A DNA stretch of 13,952 nucleotides from an uncultured Erysipelotrichales bacterium (GTDB lineage Bacteria; Bacillota_I; Bacilli_A; Erysipelotrichales; Coprobacillaceae): assembly GCA_934754755.1 (NCBI GenBank), contig CAKVJS010000012.1, forward strand, positions 1 through 13,952. Reading direction: 5' to 3'. Shown here piece after piece: positions 7,341-13,952 of this stretch. The translations under genes and the position numbers were made by a program. Every line of letters starts with the position of its first letter. Within the stretch, counting starts at the first letter, position 1. The notes under the pieces were generated by a model. That model saw only the letters and a list, made by a program, of their open reading frames with translations, did no database searches and was not told the origin of the DNA.

Positions 7341-8028
7341 GGAAGCAATAAAAAAACTAATTTACCCTAATAAGTACTGTTCTGAGGCTTATGTTAACTT
7401 CCTTCGTCGGGGGGGGGCAAAGATAGGAGAAGGAACAATCTTCTATAATCCAATGAATACTGTTGTTGATGAAACTAGCCTTCCATTTATTGAAATTGGA
7501 AAGAATTGTAGAATTACAGCAGAAGTTATTATCTTAGCACATGACTATAGTTATGCAGTTTTACGTCCGGAATATCATTGTATGCCAAGAAAGGCTGGAG
7601 TTACAAAAGTCGGTGATAATGTTTTTGTTGGGATGAAGTCCATTATTTTGATGGGAAGTCAAATTGGAAATAATGTTATTATCGGGGCAGGTGCTGTTGT
7701 ATCAGGAAATATTCCTGACAATGTAGTTGTTGCAGGAAATCCGGCTAAAGTTGTTTGTACGTTGGATGATTATTATGAACGTCAGATAAAACGACTTGAT
7801 AGTTATGCGAAAATATATTATAAGCGGACCAAGTCATATTTGCAAAGAGAACTAACGGAAAATGATATGAATTGGTATAACCAGCTATGGAAATTTGAAG
7901 GAAAGGATCAAATCTATGCTGGAATCAAAGTGGATGGAGATAACATTTCAGAAATTATCAGCGATTTAAAGAATGTTAAGCCTATTTATGAAAGCTTTGA
8001 TGATTTTAAGAGGAGCATAGATACTTAA
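7330..8028 (+). CDS. Hexapeptide-repeat acetyltransferase with C-terminal extension, phase-ON
   Basis: LbH-type acetyltransferase, 232 aa from GTG 7330. I prefer this start over the in-frame GTG at 7321 because AGGAG at 7317-7321 overlaps the latter but sits eight bases before 7330. IEIGKNCRI, TKVGDNVFVG, SQIGNNVIIG and GNIPDNVVVAGNPAKVV (residues 54-142) are hexapeptide repeats and the family closing motif; LAHDYS holds the likely catalytic His (H71). Residues 145-232 form an extra acidic and tyrosine-rich tail, perhaps helical, that simpler LbH acetyltransferases lack. The tract at 7409-7417 encodes Arg27-Gly-Gly29 near the N-terminus. Eight G gives a TAG two codons past the tract; ten G gives TAA after about a dozen codons, so either variant is a null. 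It probably acetylates a sugar or an amino sugar in the repeat unit. Confidence 0.9.
   Translation: MKIKEAIKKLIYPNKYCSEAYVNFLRRGGAKIGEGTIFYNPMNTVVDETSLPFIEIGKNCRITAEVIILAHDYSYAVLRPEYHCMPRKAGVTKVGDNVFVGMKSIILMGSQIGNNVIIGAGAVVSGNIPDNVVVAGNPAKVVCTLDDYYERQIKRLDSYAKIYYKRTKSYLQRELTENDMNWYNQLWKFEGKDQIYAGIKVDGDNISEIISDLKNVKPIYESFDDFKRSIDT
7409..7417 (+). repeat. Poly-G tract, 9 G (ON), hexapeptide acetyltransferase 2
   Basis: Nine uninterrupted G after TTCGTC and before CAAAG, in frame as Arg-Gly-Gly-Ala. It stands out because the surrounding DNA is AT-rich: the three glycine/arginine codons used are the G-most possible, while neighbouring Gly and Arg codons are mostly GGA and AGA. Both one-base changes lead to a stop within about thirteen codons. 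Confidence 0.95.
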
Positions 8029-8038
8029 AGGAACTTCG

Positions 8039-9439
8039 ATGGAGAATAAATTCAAATACTTATTTAAAAATATTGGCGTTTTGATGATAGCAAACTTTTC
8101 GTCAAAAATACTGATATTTTTACTTGTACCTTTATATACAAGCGTTCTTTCTACTACTGAATACGGTTCGTATGATTTAGCAGTTTCAACGGCTACACTT
8201 CTTTTCCCAATCTTAACTTTAAATATCGTTGATGCGGTAATGCGGTTCTCTATGGATTGTGCAGTCAATAAAAAAACGATTGCAACAATAGGAATGAAGT
8301 TTATTTCTATTAGTGCGATTCTTTTTGGAATATGTATGTGGCTATTGAAGCGTATAAATCTATTGCCCGGGATCAGTGGCCTAGAAATATACATATTCTT
8401 ATATTATGCCTCCTATGCCGTTAACCAACTCTTAATTCAATTTTCAAAAGGGTTGGAACGTGTTAAAGACATGGGAATAGCAGGGGTAGTTGGGACTTTT
8501 GTGACAATAATAACCAATATTCTATTCTTATTGGTTTTAAAGTGGGGATTAATTGGATTCTTTTTCTCAAGTATTCTGGCTCAGATGATTTCGGCTATTT
8601 ATTTAGCAATTCGTATTAAAGTGTGGGAGTACATTGACGTAACAGAAATTGATAAAAAAACTCAACATGAGATGCTAATGTACTCGGTTCCTTTGATTGC
8701 AACTGCTGTTGGATGGTGGATTAATAGCGCAGCTGATAAATATGTAGTTGCCTTTATGTTAGGAGTGGCCTCAAATGGACTGCTGTCCGTGTCATATAAA
8801 ATTCCACAGATTATAAATACTCTACAAGGAATATTTACACAGGCATGGCAGATATCTGCGGTTAAGGAATATGGCGAAGAGGATACCTCGAAATTTTATG
8901 GAAATACATTCTCATCTATTAATTTGCTAATGTGTGCAGCATGTTCATTTTTGATTATTCTGTCAAAACCATTGGCTCATATATTATACGCAAAAGAATT
9001 TTATGTTGCCTGGCAGTACGTTCCTTTTCTACTGCTAAGTTCTGTGCTTAATTGTGCTTCTGGTTTGTTAGGACCGATATTGGCAGCAAAGAAAGATTCA
9101 AAAGCGATGATGTGGTCCGCTATAATCGGTGCTGCCACAAATATTGTAATGAACATCATTTTGGTTTATTTGATGGGGATTCAAGGAGCTACAATTGCAA
9201 CAGTGATTTGCTCGTATATTATATATGCGGTAAGAAAAAGGGCTGTAGGTAAAGATATTTGGATTAAAGATTATTTTATAATTATAGTAACGTGGATGCT
9301 ATTATTTGTTCAGGCGTTTGTGGAAAGCTATTTGTCTATTGTCCCTATTGAAATTGCAATAATGGCAATCCTGATTGTTATTAATGTAAAAGAGTTAAAA
9401 AGAATTTTCTTTAAAATAAAGCATGTGTTTATTCACTAA
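8039..9439 (+). CDS. wzx: Wzx-like polysaccharide flippase (MATE/MOP superfamily), 466 aa
   Basis: Integral membrane protein with about twelve to fourteen hydrophobic helices over its whole length, as in the polysaccharide transporter (PST/Wzx) family of the MOP superfamily. It opens with an N-terminal KNIGVLMIANFSSKILIFLL helix, then VPLYTSVLSTTEYGSYDLAV, the conserved start of these flippases. LIATAVGWWINSAADKYVVA near residues 217-236 matches the second-half signature (PxxxxxxxxxxxxxxDR/K). It would move the undecaprenyl-linked repeat unit across the membrane before Wzy polymerises it. The ATG at 8039 has AAAGGA at 8027-8032, which overlaps the upstream stop. Length is normal for the family. 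Specificity of the transported unit is not readable. Confidence 0.92.
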   Translation: MENKFKYLFKNIGVLMIANFSSKILIFLLVPLYTSVLSTTEYGSYDLAVSTATLLFPILTLNIVDAVMRFSMDCAVNKKTIATIGMKFISISAILFGICMWLLKRINLLPGISGLEIYIFLYYASYAVNQLLIQFSKGLERVKDMGIAGVVGTFVTIITNILFLLVLKWGLIGFFFSSILAQMISAIYLAIRIKVWEYIDVTEIDKKTQHEMLMYSVPLIATAVGWWINSAADKYVVAFMLGVASNGLLSVSYKIPQIINTLQGIFTQAWQISAVKEYGEEDTSKFYGNTFSSINLLMCAACSFLIILSKPLAHILYAKEFYVAWQYVPFLLLSSVLNCASGLLGPILAAKKDSKAMMWSAIIGAATNIVMNIILVYLMGIQGATIATVICSYIIYAVRKRAVGKDIWIKDYFIIIVTWMLLFVQAFVESYLSIVPIEIAIMAILIVINVKELKRIFFKIKHVFIH

Positions 9440-9452
9440 GGGGGAGTTAGTT

Positions 9453-10157
9453 ATGAGGAAACTAAAACAGATATGGCATAAAATAAAAGCGATTCCATTT
9501 ATTGGCGACAACTATGAAAAATTGGTTGGACAAAAAAAGATAGAAAGAAAAATGCAGCATCAACAGGAAGAAATACAAAATAATGGTGTTAAGTATTTGA
9601 ACTTAGTTGAAAACACAATGAACACGTCTGGTGGACTGTACTATGCATACGCTGGGACATTACTTGGAATTGTAAGAGATAAAAAACTCATCAAATGGGA
9701 TTTAGATATTGATTTTGCAGTGGTCATTACAGAAGATTTCTCATGGAGTGATTTACAAAAGGTAATGGCAAAGTCAGGTTTTAGAAAAATAAGAGAATTC
9801 GTATTTGAAGGTCTTGTTACTGAGCAGACTTATCAAGTAGATAAGCTGACAATAGATTTCTTTGGTCAGTTCTATGATGGAAATAAGATGATCCAGTATT
9901 CGTATGATAAATTGGATGGAGTTAAGTATTCTTCAAATTCAGAGTATAGTGTTTATCTTGTAACACTTCCGAGGGTAGATAAAACAAAGTATATTGAGGC
10001 CGATGGAGTAAAAGTATCTGTTCCTTATAATGCTGAAGAAATATTAGCATCTATCTATAATGATGATTGGAGAATTCCTAATCCGAACTGGAAATCCAAC
10101 AGTGGAAAATGCAGTACTTTACTAAAGGATAAAATTGCGTATCAAGTTGTAGAATAA
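9453..10157 (+). CDS. LicD/fukutin-like phosphotransferase, 234 aa
   Basis: The start at ATG 9453 is set by a GGGGGAG at 9440-9446; an upstream in-frame ATG at 9423 lies inside the flippase gene and has no site. Residues 67-80 (AGTLLGIVRDKKLI) followed by KWDLDIDFA (81-89) form the LicD/FKTN signature, with DLDID supplying metal-binding acidic residues. A second motif KLTIDFF (131-137) and a late YNDDWRIPNPNW (202-213) match the family pattern. Members transfer a phospho-group from a CDP-activated donor to a glycan: phosphocholine for LicD, ribitol phosphate for the animal homologues fukutin and FKRP. Here the next two genes look able to make a CDP-polyol, so a phosphoalditol transferase is the better guess than a choline one; no licA/B/C-like choline genes are seen. 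There is a coiled, basic N-terminal stretch (1-45). It probably acts at the cytoplasmic face. Confidence 0.87.
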   Translation: MRKLKQIWHKIKAIPFIGDNYEKLVGQKKIERKMQHQQEEIQNNGVKYLNLVENTMNTSGGLYYAYAGTLLGIVRDKKLIKWDLDIDFAVVITEDFSWSDLQKVMAKSGFRKIREFVFEGLVTEQTYQVDKLTIDFFGQFYDGNKMIQYSYDKLDGVKYSSNSEYSVYLVTLPRVDKTKYIEADGVKVSVPYNAEEILASIYNDDWRIPNPNWKSNSGKCSTLLKDKIAYQVVE

Positions 10158-10190
10158 TCGCATTTGTGCTACGCATATTGTAGTGGAATA

Positions 10191-10196
10191 TATAAT
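10191..10196 (+). promoter_or_regulatory. Possible sigma-A -10 element before the cytidylyltransferase gene
   Basis: The 65-base gap 10158-10222 is the largest in the polysaccharide block and holds an exact TATAAT. A good -35 is not visible: the nearest TTG-like hexamer (10164-10169, TTGTGC) is about 21 bases away, too far, and no TGn extension is present. An internal promoter for the CDP-polyol genes is possible but weakly supported. Confidence 0.3.
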
Positions 10197-10222
10197 GTTT
10201 CTGGTATGAGGAGGAGTTTTAA

Positions 10223-10945
10223 ATGTCAACTATTGCTATATTAACTGCTGGTGGAACAGGAACTAGAACGCATCAAGACTTGCCTAAACAGTTCTTGACG
10301 GTGGAGAACAAGCCAATCATTATTTATACGCTTGAAGCGTTTCAACAGCATCCTAGTATTGATGAAATCTATGTGTCCTGCTTGGAAGGATGGAGTGCGG
10401 TGCTTGAAGCCTATGCAAAGCAATTTAATATTACAAAGCTAAAAAGGATTGTTACTGGCGGTGCGACGGGACAAGAGTCAATTTATAATGGTTTAAAGGC
10501 AATAAAAGAAGACAATACATCGACAAAAGATATTGTTGTTGTTGTACATGACGGAAACAGGCCGATGCTTCCACAAGATGTAATAACGGATAACTTAGTA
10601 AAACAGAAACGTTATGGATCTGCTGTTACGGTTATTCCGACAACAGAGGTTGTATTTGTGTCTAAGGATGGCATTGAGTCTAATGCTGCACTTAATAGAG
10701 ATGAGTTATGGAGAACACAAACACCTCATTCGTATAGGTTTGATGAATTATGGGAAGTTCATAATAAAGCAATTGTGGATGGAGTAACCAATATGGCTGC
10801 ATCATGCTCTTTGATGCAAAAGTATGGCTACACAACATATTTCTCAAAAGGGTCGGAAAAAAATATAAAAATAACTACGATTGAAGATATTGAGATTTTT
10901 AAAGCATTGCTAAATGCAAAAAACGATGACTGGATTAAAAAATAA
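10223..10945 (+). CDS. IspD/TarI-like cytidylyltransferase (probable CDP-alditol synthesis), 240 aa
   Basis: ATG 10223 is preceded by GAGGAGGAG at 10208-10216, the strongest ribosome site of the block. TAGGTGTR (8-15) and PKQF (21-24) form the CTP-binding loop of the IspD family, VVVHDGNRPML (107-117) is the conserved D-x-R-P region, RTQTPHSY (164-171) is the QTP motif, and the end NIKITTIEDIEIFKALL (214-230) is the canonical K-I-T-xx-D-xx tail. It forms a CDP-activated product from a phosphorylated substrate and CTP. The family covers IspD (methylerythritol 4-phosphate) and TarI/Bcs1 (ribitol 5-phosphate). Position between a LicD-like transferase and an SDR, and inside a polysaccharide locus, favours the alditol role; similar gene pairs occur in pneumococcal capsule loci proposed to make CDP-arabinitol or CDP-mannitol. 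A housekeeping IspD is less likely here. Which polyol cannot be told. Confidence 0.85.
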   Translation: MSTIAILTAGGTGTRTHQDLPKQFLTVENKPIIIYTLEAFQQHPSIDEIYVSCLEGWSAVLEAYAKQFNITKLKRIVTGGATGQESIYNGLKAIKEDNTSTKDIVVVVHDGNRPMLPQDVITDNLVKQKRYGSAVTVIPTTEVVFVSKDGIESNAALNRDELWRTQTPHSYRFDELWEVHNKAIVDGVTNMAASCSLMQKYGYTTYFSKGSEKNIKITTIEDIEIFKALLNAKNDDWIKK

Positions 10946-10950
10946 GGCAA

Positions 10951-11988
10951 ATGATGAGATTATTAGATTCTAAGAAGTATATTTATGATTTAAAAAAAGC
11001 AGTAGACAGAAATAATTTAAGTATGTTACATGGTAAAACATTTTTTGTTACAGGTGGATTAGGGCTAATTTGTTCTACAGTAATAGATGTCCTTTTAACC
11101 TGTGGTAAAACAGGTAAAATATATGTTGGAGCAAGAAACATCGAGCAATTTAAAGATAGATTTGGAAACTTGGATAATGTTGACTATGTTGCTTATGATG
11201 CATTACAAAAACCAAATTTGGAAATAGCCCCAGATTATATTATCTGTGGGGCTGGATTGGCTAGCCCCGAGCTGTATACGCAAAAACCAGTTGAAACTAT
11301 TTTATCTAATTTTGATGGATTGCATAATTTGCTGGAATTTGCAAAACAGAACAGTGTAGAGAGATTACTCTATATATCTTCGAGTGAAGTTTATGGTAAA
11401 AAGGATACAAGCGAGTCTTTTATAGAAGGAGTGTACGGAAAGGTAGATATTGATAACATCAGGTCTTCTTACCCAATAGCGAAAAGGGCATCTGAGTTAC
11501 TATGTAAGGCTTACTGTACTGAATATAATGTGAACTCCGTGATTGCTAGACCTGGTCATATTTACGGTCCTTCTGCCAAAAGAAATGATAAGCGAATTTC
11601 TTCGGATTTTGCATATAAAGCAGCAAATGGAGAAAATCTTGTGATGAAAAGTGATGGTTCACAGAAAAGGTCTTATTGCTATTCCATAGATTGTGCAATT
11701 CAAATTTTAACAGTTCTTCAAGCTGGAAAGTGTGGGGAGGCTTATAATATAGGACATGACGAAGTAACCACAATAAGGAAAATGGCCGAGATTACTGCAA
11801 AGGCTGGACAGGTGAAATTATTAATGGAACTCCCTTCTGATATAGAAGAAAAATCCTTTAACCCAATGAATAATTCGGCACTGGATAATAGCAAAATCAA
11901 AAAATTGGGTTATAGAGACACATTTACAGTTGAAGAAGGATTGACACATACAGTGGAAATACTGAAAGAATTATATTGCAGTAAGTGA
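10951..11988 (+). CDS. Extended SDR (NAD-dependent epimerase/dehydratase family), 345 aa
   Basis: The Rossmann fold opens with FFVTGGLGLICS (31-42). This matches TGxxGxxG except that the third Gly is Cys (C41). SSSEVYG (143-149) and Tyr174-xxx-Lys178 (SYPIAKRASE) give the SDR catalytic Ser/Tyr/Lys; ARPGHIYGP (199-207) is the typical substrate-loop segment of extended SDRs, and the AYNIGHDEVTTI region (264-275) is also standard. It probably reduces, oxidises or epimerises a sugar or sugar phosphate. Lying 5 bases after the cytidylyltransferase, it most likely supplies or finishes the CDP-linked polyol, as the reductase half does in bifunctional ribitol enzymes, although those use a different SDR type. 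Two adjacent ATG codons occur (10951 and 10954); AAGG at 10944-10947 is better spaced for the second. Codon use is AT-rich like the preceding genes. Confidence 0.85.
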   Translation: MMRLLDSKKYIYDLKKAVDRNNLSMLHGKTFFVTGGLGLICSTVIDVLLTCGKTGKIYVGARNIEQFKDRFGNLDNVDYVAYDALQKPNLEIAPDYIICGAGLASPELYTQKPVETILSNFDGLHNLLEFAKQNSVERLLYISSSEVYGKKDTSESFIEGVYGKVDIDNIRSSYPIAKRASELLCKAYCTEYNVNSVIARPGHIYGPSAKRNDKRISSDFAYKAANGENLVMKSDGSQKRSYCYSIDCAIQILTVLQAGKCGEAYNIGHDEVTTIRKMAEITAKAGQVKLLMELPSDIEEKSFNPMNNSALDNSKIKKLGYRDTFTVEEGLTHTVEILKELYCSK

Positions 11989-12028
11989 ATTTGGTTTTTT
12001 ACAAGAGAAGAAATTGAGGTAATTAAAA

Positions 12029-13414
12029 GTGGGTAAGTATTTTGGAACAGACGGCTTCCGTGGAGAAGCCGGAATTACATTAACTTCTGATCATGCTTAT
12101 AAAGTGGGGCGTTTCTTAGGTTGGTACTATAACGCATTGCGTGAGCGCAATGGTGACAGCAATCCTGCCCGTATTGTCATCGGCAAGGATACTCGTCGTA
12201 GCTCGTACATGTTTGAATACAGCCTGGTTGCTGGCTTGACTGCTTCTGGTGCAGATGCCTATCTGCTGCATGTCACCACGACGCCCTCTGTGGCCTACAT
12301 CGCCCGCGTGGATGACTTTGACTGCGGCATCATGATCTCGGCCAGCCACAACCCGTTCTACGACAACGGCATCAAGCTCATCGACTGCTACGGCGAGAAG
12401 ATGCCCGAAGAGACCCTGCTGCTGGTGGAGGATTACATCGATGGCAAGCTCAATGTGTTCGATAAGGACTGGCCAGAACTGCCTTTTGCTCATCGTGAGC
12501 ATATCGGCTGTACTGTGGATTACATCTCTGGCCGTAACCGTTACATGGGCTACCTGATCTCTCTGGGTATCTACTCTTTCAAGGGCGTCAAGGTTGGTCT
12601 GGACTGCGCCAACGGTAGTTCCTGGAACATCGCCAAGTCTGTGTTCGATGCCCTCGGAGCAGATACCTACGTCATCAATAACCATCCGAATGGTCTGAAC
12701 ATCAACAATAATGCTGGCTCCACTCATATCGAGGGCCTCCAAAAGTTTGTTGTGGAGAAGGGCTTGGATGTCGGTTTTGCATACGATGGCGATGCCGACC
12801 GCTGCTTGTGCGTGGATGAGAAAGGCAATGTCATCACTGGCGACCATATCCTTTACATTTACGGTTGCTACATGAAGGAGCGCGGCAAGCTGCTGACTAA
12901 CACTGTGGTCACGACCGTTATGTCCAATTTTGGTCTGTACAAAGCGTTCGATGAACAGGGCATCGGCTATGCCAAGACCGCTGTGGGCGATAAGTATGTC
13001 TACGAGTACATGGCAAAGAACGGCTGCCGTATCGGTGGTGAGCAGAGCGGCCATATCATCTTCTCCAAGTATGCAAGCACTGGCGATGGCATTCTGACCA
13101 GTCTGAAGATGATGGAAGTCATGCTGGCGAAGAAGAAGCCGATGAGCGAACTGGCAGCACCGTTGAAGATTTATCCGCAGGTGCTTGAGAATGTCCGTGT
13201 GACCGATAAGAAGGCTGCACAGAATGACCATGCCGTGCAGGAAGCCGTGTCTAAAGTTGCTGAGGCACTGGGCGATACTGGCCGTATTCTGGTTCGTGAA
13301 TCCGGCACTGAGCCAGTCGTGCGTGTTATGGTGGAAGCACCTGACCACGACACCTGCCAGAAGTATGTTGACGAAGTGGTCAACGTGATTTGCGAAAAGG
13401 GATATAAGGCGTAA
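12029..13414 (+). CDS. glmM: Phosphoglucosamine mutase GlmM, 461 aa
   Basis: Interconverts glucosamine 6-phosphate and glucosamine 1-phosphate on the route to UDP-GlcNAc. KYFGTDGFRG at the N-terminus is the GlmM opening (usually FGTDGVRG). The phosphoserine loop ISASHNP places the catalytic Ser at residue 106. DGDADR (253-258) is the metal-binding loop, GGEQSGH (336-342) the sugar-binding loop and RESGTEPVVR (423-432) the phosphate-binding loop, so all four family motifs are intact. Length is close to the GlmM norm. The start is GTG 12029, with GAGG at 12016-12019; no better ATG is in frame upstream. From about 12130 onward the codon use is GC-richer and strongly biased, unlike the polysaccharide genes before it; the first roughly 100 bases look intermediate. 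A general phosphohexomutase (phosphomannomutase) is a lesser alternative, but the adjacent glmS supports GlmM. Confidence 0.92.
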   Translation: MGKYFGTDGFRGEAGITLTSDHAYKVGRFLGWYYNALRERNGDSNPARIVIGKDTRRSSYMFEYSLVAGLTASGADAYLLHVTTTPSVAYIARVDDFDCGIMISASHNPFYDNGIKLIDCYGEKMPEETLLLVEDYIDGKLNVFDKDWPELPFAHREHIGCTVDYISGRNRYMGYLISLGIYSFKGVKVGLDCANGSSWNIAKSVFDALGADTYVINNHPNGLNINNNAGSTHIEGLQKFVVEKGLDVGFAYDGDADRCLCVDEKGNVITGDHILYIYGCYMKERGKLLTNTVVTTVMSNFGLYKAFDEQGIGYAKTAVGDKYVYEYMAKNGCRIGGEQSGHIIFSKYASTGDGILTSLKMMEVMLAKKKPMSELAAPLKIYPQVLENVRVTDKKAAQNDHAVQEAVSKVAEALGDTGRILVRESGTEPVVRVMVEAPDHDTCQKYVDEVVNVICEKGYKA

Positions 13415-13423
13415 AGTCAAGGA

Positions 13424-13453
13424 CGACTCTGGGCAGTAATCCAGAGCCGTTTT
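13424..13453 (+). terminator. Probable rho-independent terminator after glmM
   Basis: CGACTCTGG at 13424-13432 pairs with CCAGAGCCG at 13441-13449 with one A-C mismatch, leaving an 8-base loop, followed by four T (13450-13453). The stem is good but the T run is short, so partial read-through into glmS is possible. Confidence 0.65.
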
Positions 13454-13497
13454 GCATAATAGAGGGAAAGTAAAACAAAGAAGAGAGGGATAAACCT

Positions 13498-13952
13498 ATG
13501 TGTGGAATTGTTGGTTTTACAGGAAACCGACAGGCAGCACCGATCCTACTGGATGGACTGTCTAAACTGGAATATAGAGGATATGACTCAGCTGGACTGG
13601 CTGTCCGTGATGGAGAAGATCTGGCACAGGTTGTGAAAGCAAAAGGCCGTTTGTCTAATCTGATGGAAAAAACAGATAGCGGCAATGCGCTGAAGGGAAC
13701 TTGTGGTATTGGCCATACTCGCTGGGCAACACACGGGGAACCGAGCCAGACAAATGCACATCCTCACGTTTCTGGTAACTGTACTCGCTCTGGCTCTGGA
13801 GAAGTTGAGTCTGAGGTCGTTGGCGTACATAACGGTATCATTGAGAATTATACGGAGCTGAAAGAAAAACTCCTGAAGCATGGCTATACATTCTACAGCC
13901 AGACAGATACAGAAGTCGTTATCAAATTGGTTGATTACTACTATAAAAAATA
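13498..13952 (+). CDS. glmS: Glutamine--fructose-6-phosphate aminotransferase GlmS, N-terminal part, cut by window end
   Basis: Makes glucosamine 6-phosphate from fructose 6-phosphate and glutamine, the step before GlmM. The open frame begins MCGIVGF, so Cys2 becomes the N-terminal nucleophile of the glutaminase domain after Met removal. [24 protein letters not shown] and VHNGIIENY follow in the expected order for this Ntn-type amidotransferase. Between NAHPHVSGN and VVGVHNG there is an insert of about ten residues ([10 protein letters not shown]) compared with the E. coli form. GAGAGGGA at 13483-13490 gives a good ribosome site 7 bases before the ATG. About 151 of roughly 600 residues are in the window; the isomerase domains lie beyond it. 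No glmS ribozyme fold was recognised in the 83-base gap upstream, which is too short to hold one. Confidence 0.95.
   Translation, partial: MCGIVGFTGNRQAAPILLDGLSKLEYRGYDSAGLAVRDGEDLAQVVKAKGRLSNLMEKTDSGNALKGTCGIGHTRWATHGEPSQTNAHPHVSGNCTRSGSGEVESEVVGVHNGIIENYTELKEKLLKHGYTFYSQTDTEVVIKLVDYYYKK

Noticed and set aside
2031..7417. All G-tract observations as homopolymer sequencing errors
   Set aside because: A wrong count could explain the one frameshift, but not why nine or more G occur only in the four acyltransferase genes, since the runs themselves would still be long.
9423..9452. Upstream ATG at 9423 as the LicD-like start
   Set aside because: It lies inside the end of the flippase gene with no ribosome site, while ATG 9453 has GGGGGAG at the right distance.
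12116..13420. Long open frame (434 codons) on the minus strand
   Set aside because: It lies antisense to glmM, whose four active-site motifs are intact. The minus-strand frame has no recognisable family features and is a by-product of the biased codon use of glmM.
13415..13497. glmS ribozyme/riboswitch upstream of glmS
   Set aside because: The gap is only 83 bases and part is taken by a terminator hairpin; a glmS ribozyme needs a larger leader and no matching core was seen.
1..13952. tRNA, rRNA, CRISPR array, insertion sequence or transposase
   Set aside because: No direct-repeat/spacer pattern, clover-leaf sequence, rRNA segment or transposase-like protein was found on either strand; the window is nearly all accounted for by + strand genes.

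Overview
The window is a surface-polysaccharide (capsule or exopolysaccharide) gene cluster. Every gene is on the + strand, gaps are short or absent, and no stretch over 65 bases lies between genes until the 3' end of glmM. The Wzx/Wzy-type repertoire, the strong AGGAGG-like ribosome binding sites and the GlmM/GlmS sequences fit a Gram-positive gut-type Clostridia (Firmicutes/Bacillota, perhaps Oscillospiraceae). The genus is a guess; no rRNA or other decisive marker is present.

Layout: (1) 1-1248 holds the C-terminus of a GT4 glycosyltransferase and a second, divergent GT-B glycosyltransferase. (2) 1245-5010 holds a membrane acyltransferase-3, a radical SAM/SPASM enzyme, a second membrane acyltransferase-3 and a hexapeptide-repeat acetyltransferase, almost all overlapping or touching. 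(3) 5030-9439 is an AT-richer block with a GT2 glycosyltransferase, a Wzy-like polymerase, a second hexapeptide acetyltransferase and a Wzx-like flippase. (4) 9453-11988 is a LicD/fukutin-like transferase, an IspD/TarI-like cytidylyltransferase and an extended SDR, which together look like a CDP-alditol (or related CDP-polyol) synthesis and transfer module. (5) 12029-13952 is glmM and the start of glmS, housekeeping genes for amino-sugar precursors, with different codon use from the preceding block.

The most striking observation is four uninterrupted G tracts (10, 9, 9 and 9 G; at 2031-2040, 3977-3985, 4647-4655 and 7409-7417). They are the only G or C runs longer than five that I found, and each lies inside a different one of the four acyltransferase genes; none lies in the glycosyltransferases, polymerase, flippase or precursor genes. 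Three tracts are in frame (ON). The 10-G tract puts the first acyltransferase out of frame (OFF), and its missing C-terminus is intact in the next frame, restorable with 8 or 11 G. For the tracts where I followed the shifted frames, the -1 and +1 variants end at early stop codons. This looks like a combinatorial slipped-strand phase-variation system devoted to polysaccharide acylation: four independent switches, up to 16 decoration states on a constant backbone.

How the parts would work together (inference): glycosyltransferases build a repeat unit on a lipid carrier, the LicD-like enzyme adds a phosphopolyol from the CDP-activated donor, Wzx flips the unit, Wzy polymerises it, and the four acyltransferases decorate it when switched ON. 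GlmM and GlmS feed UDP-GlcNAc synthesis.
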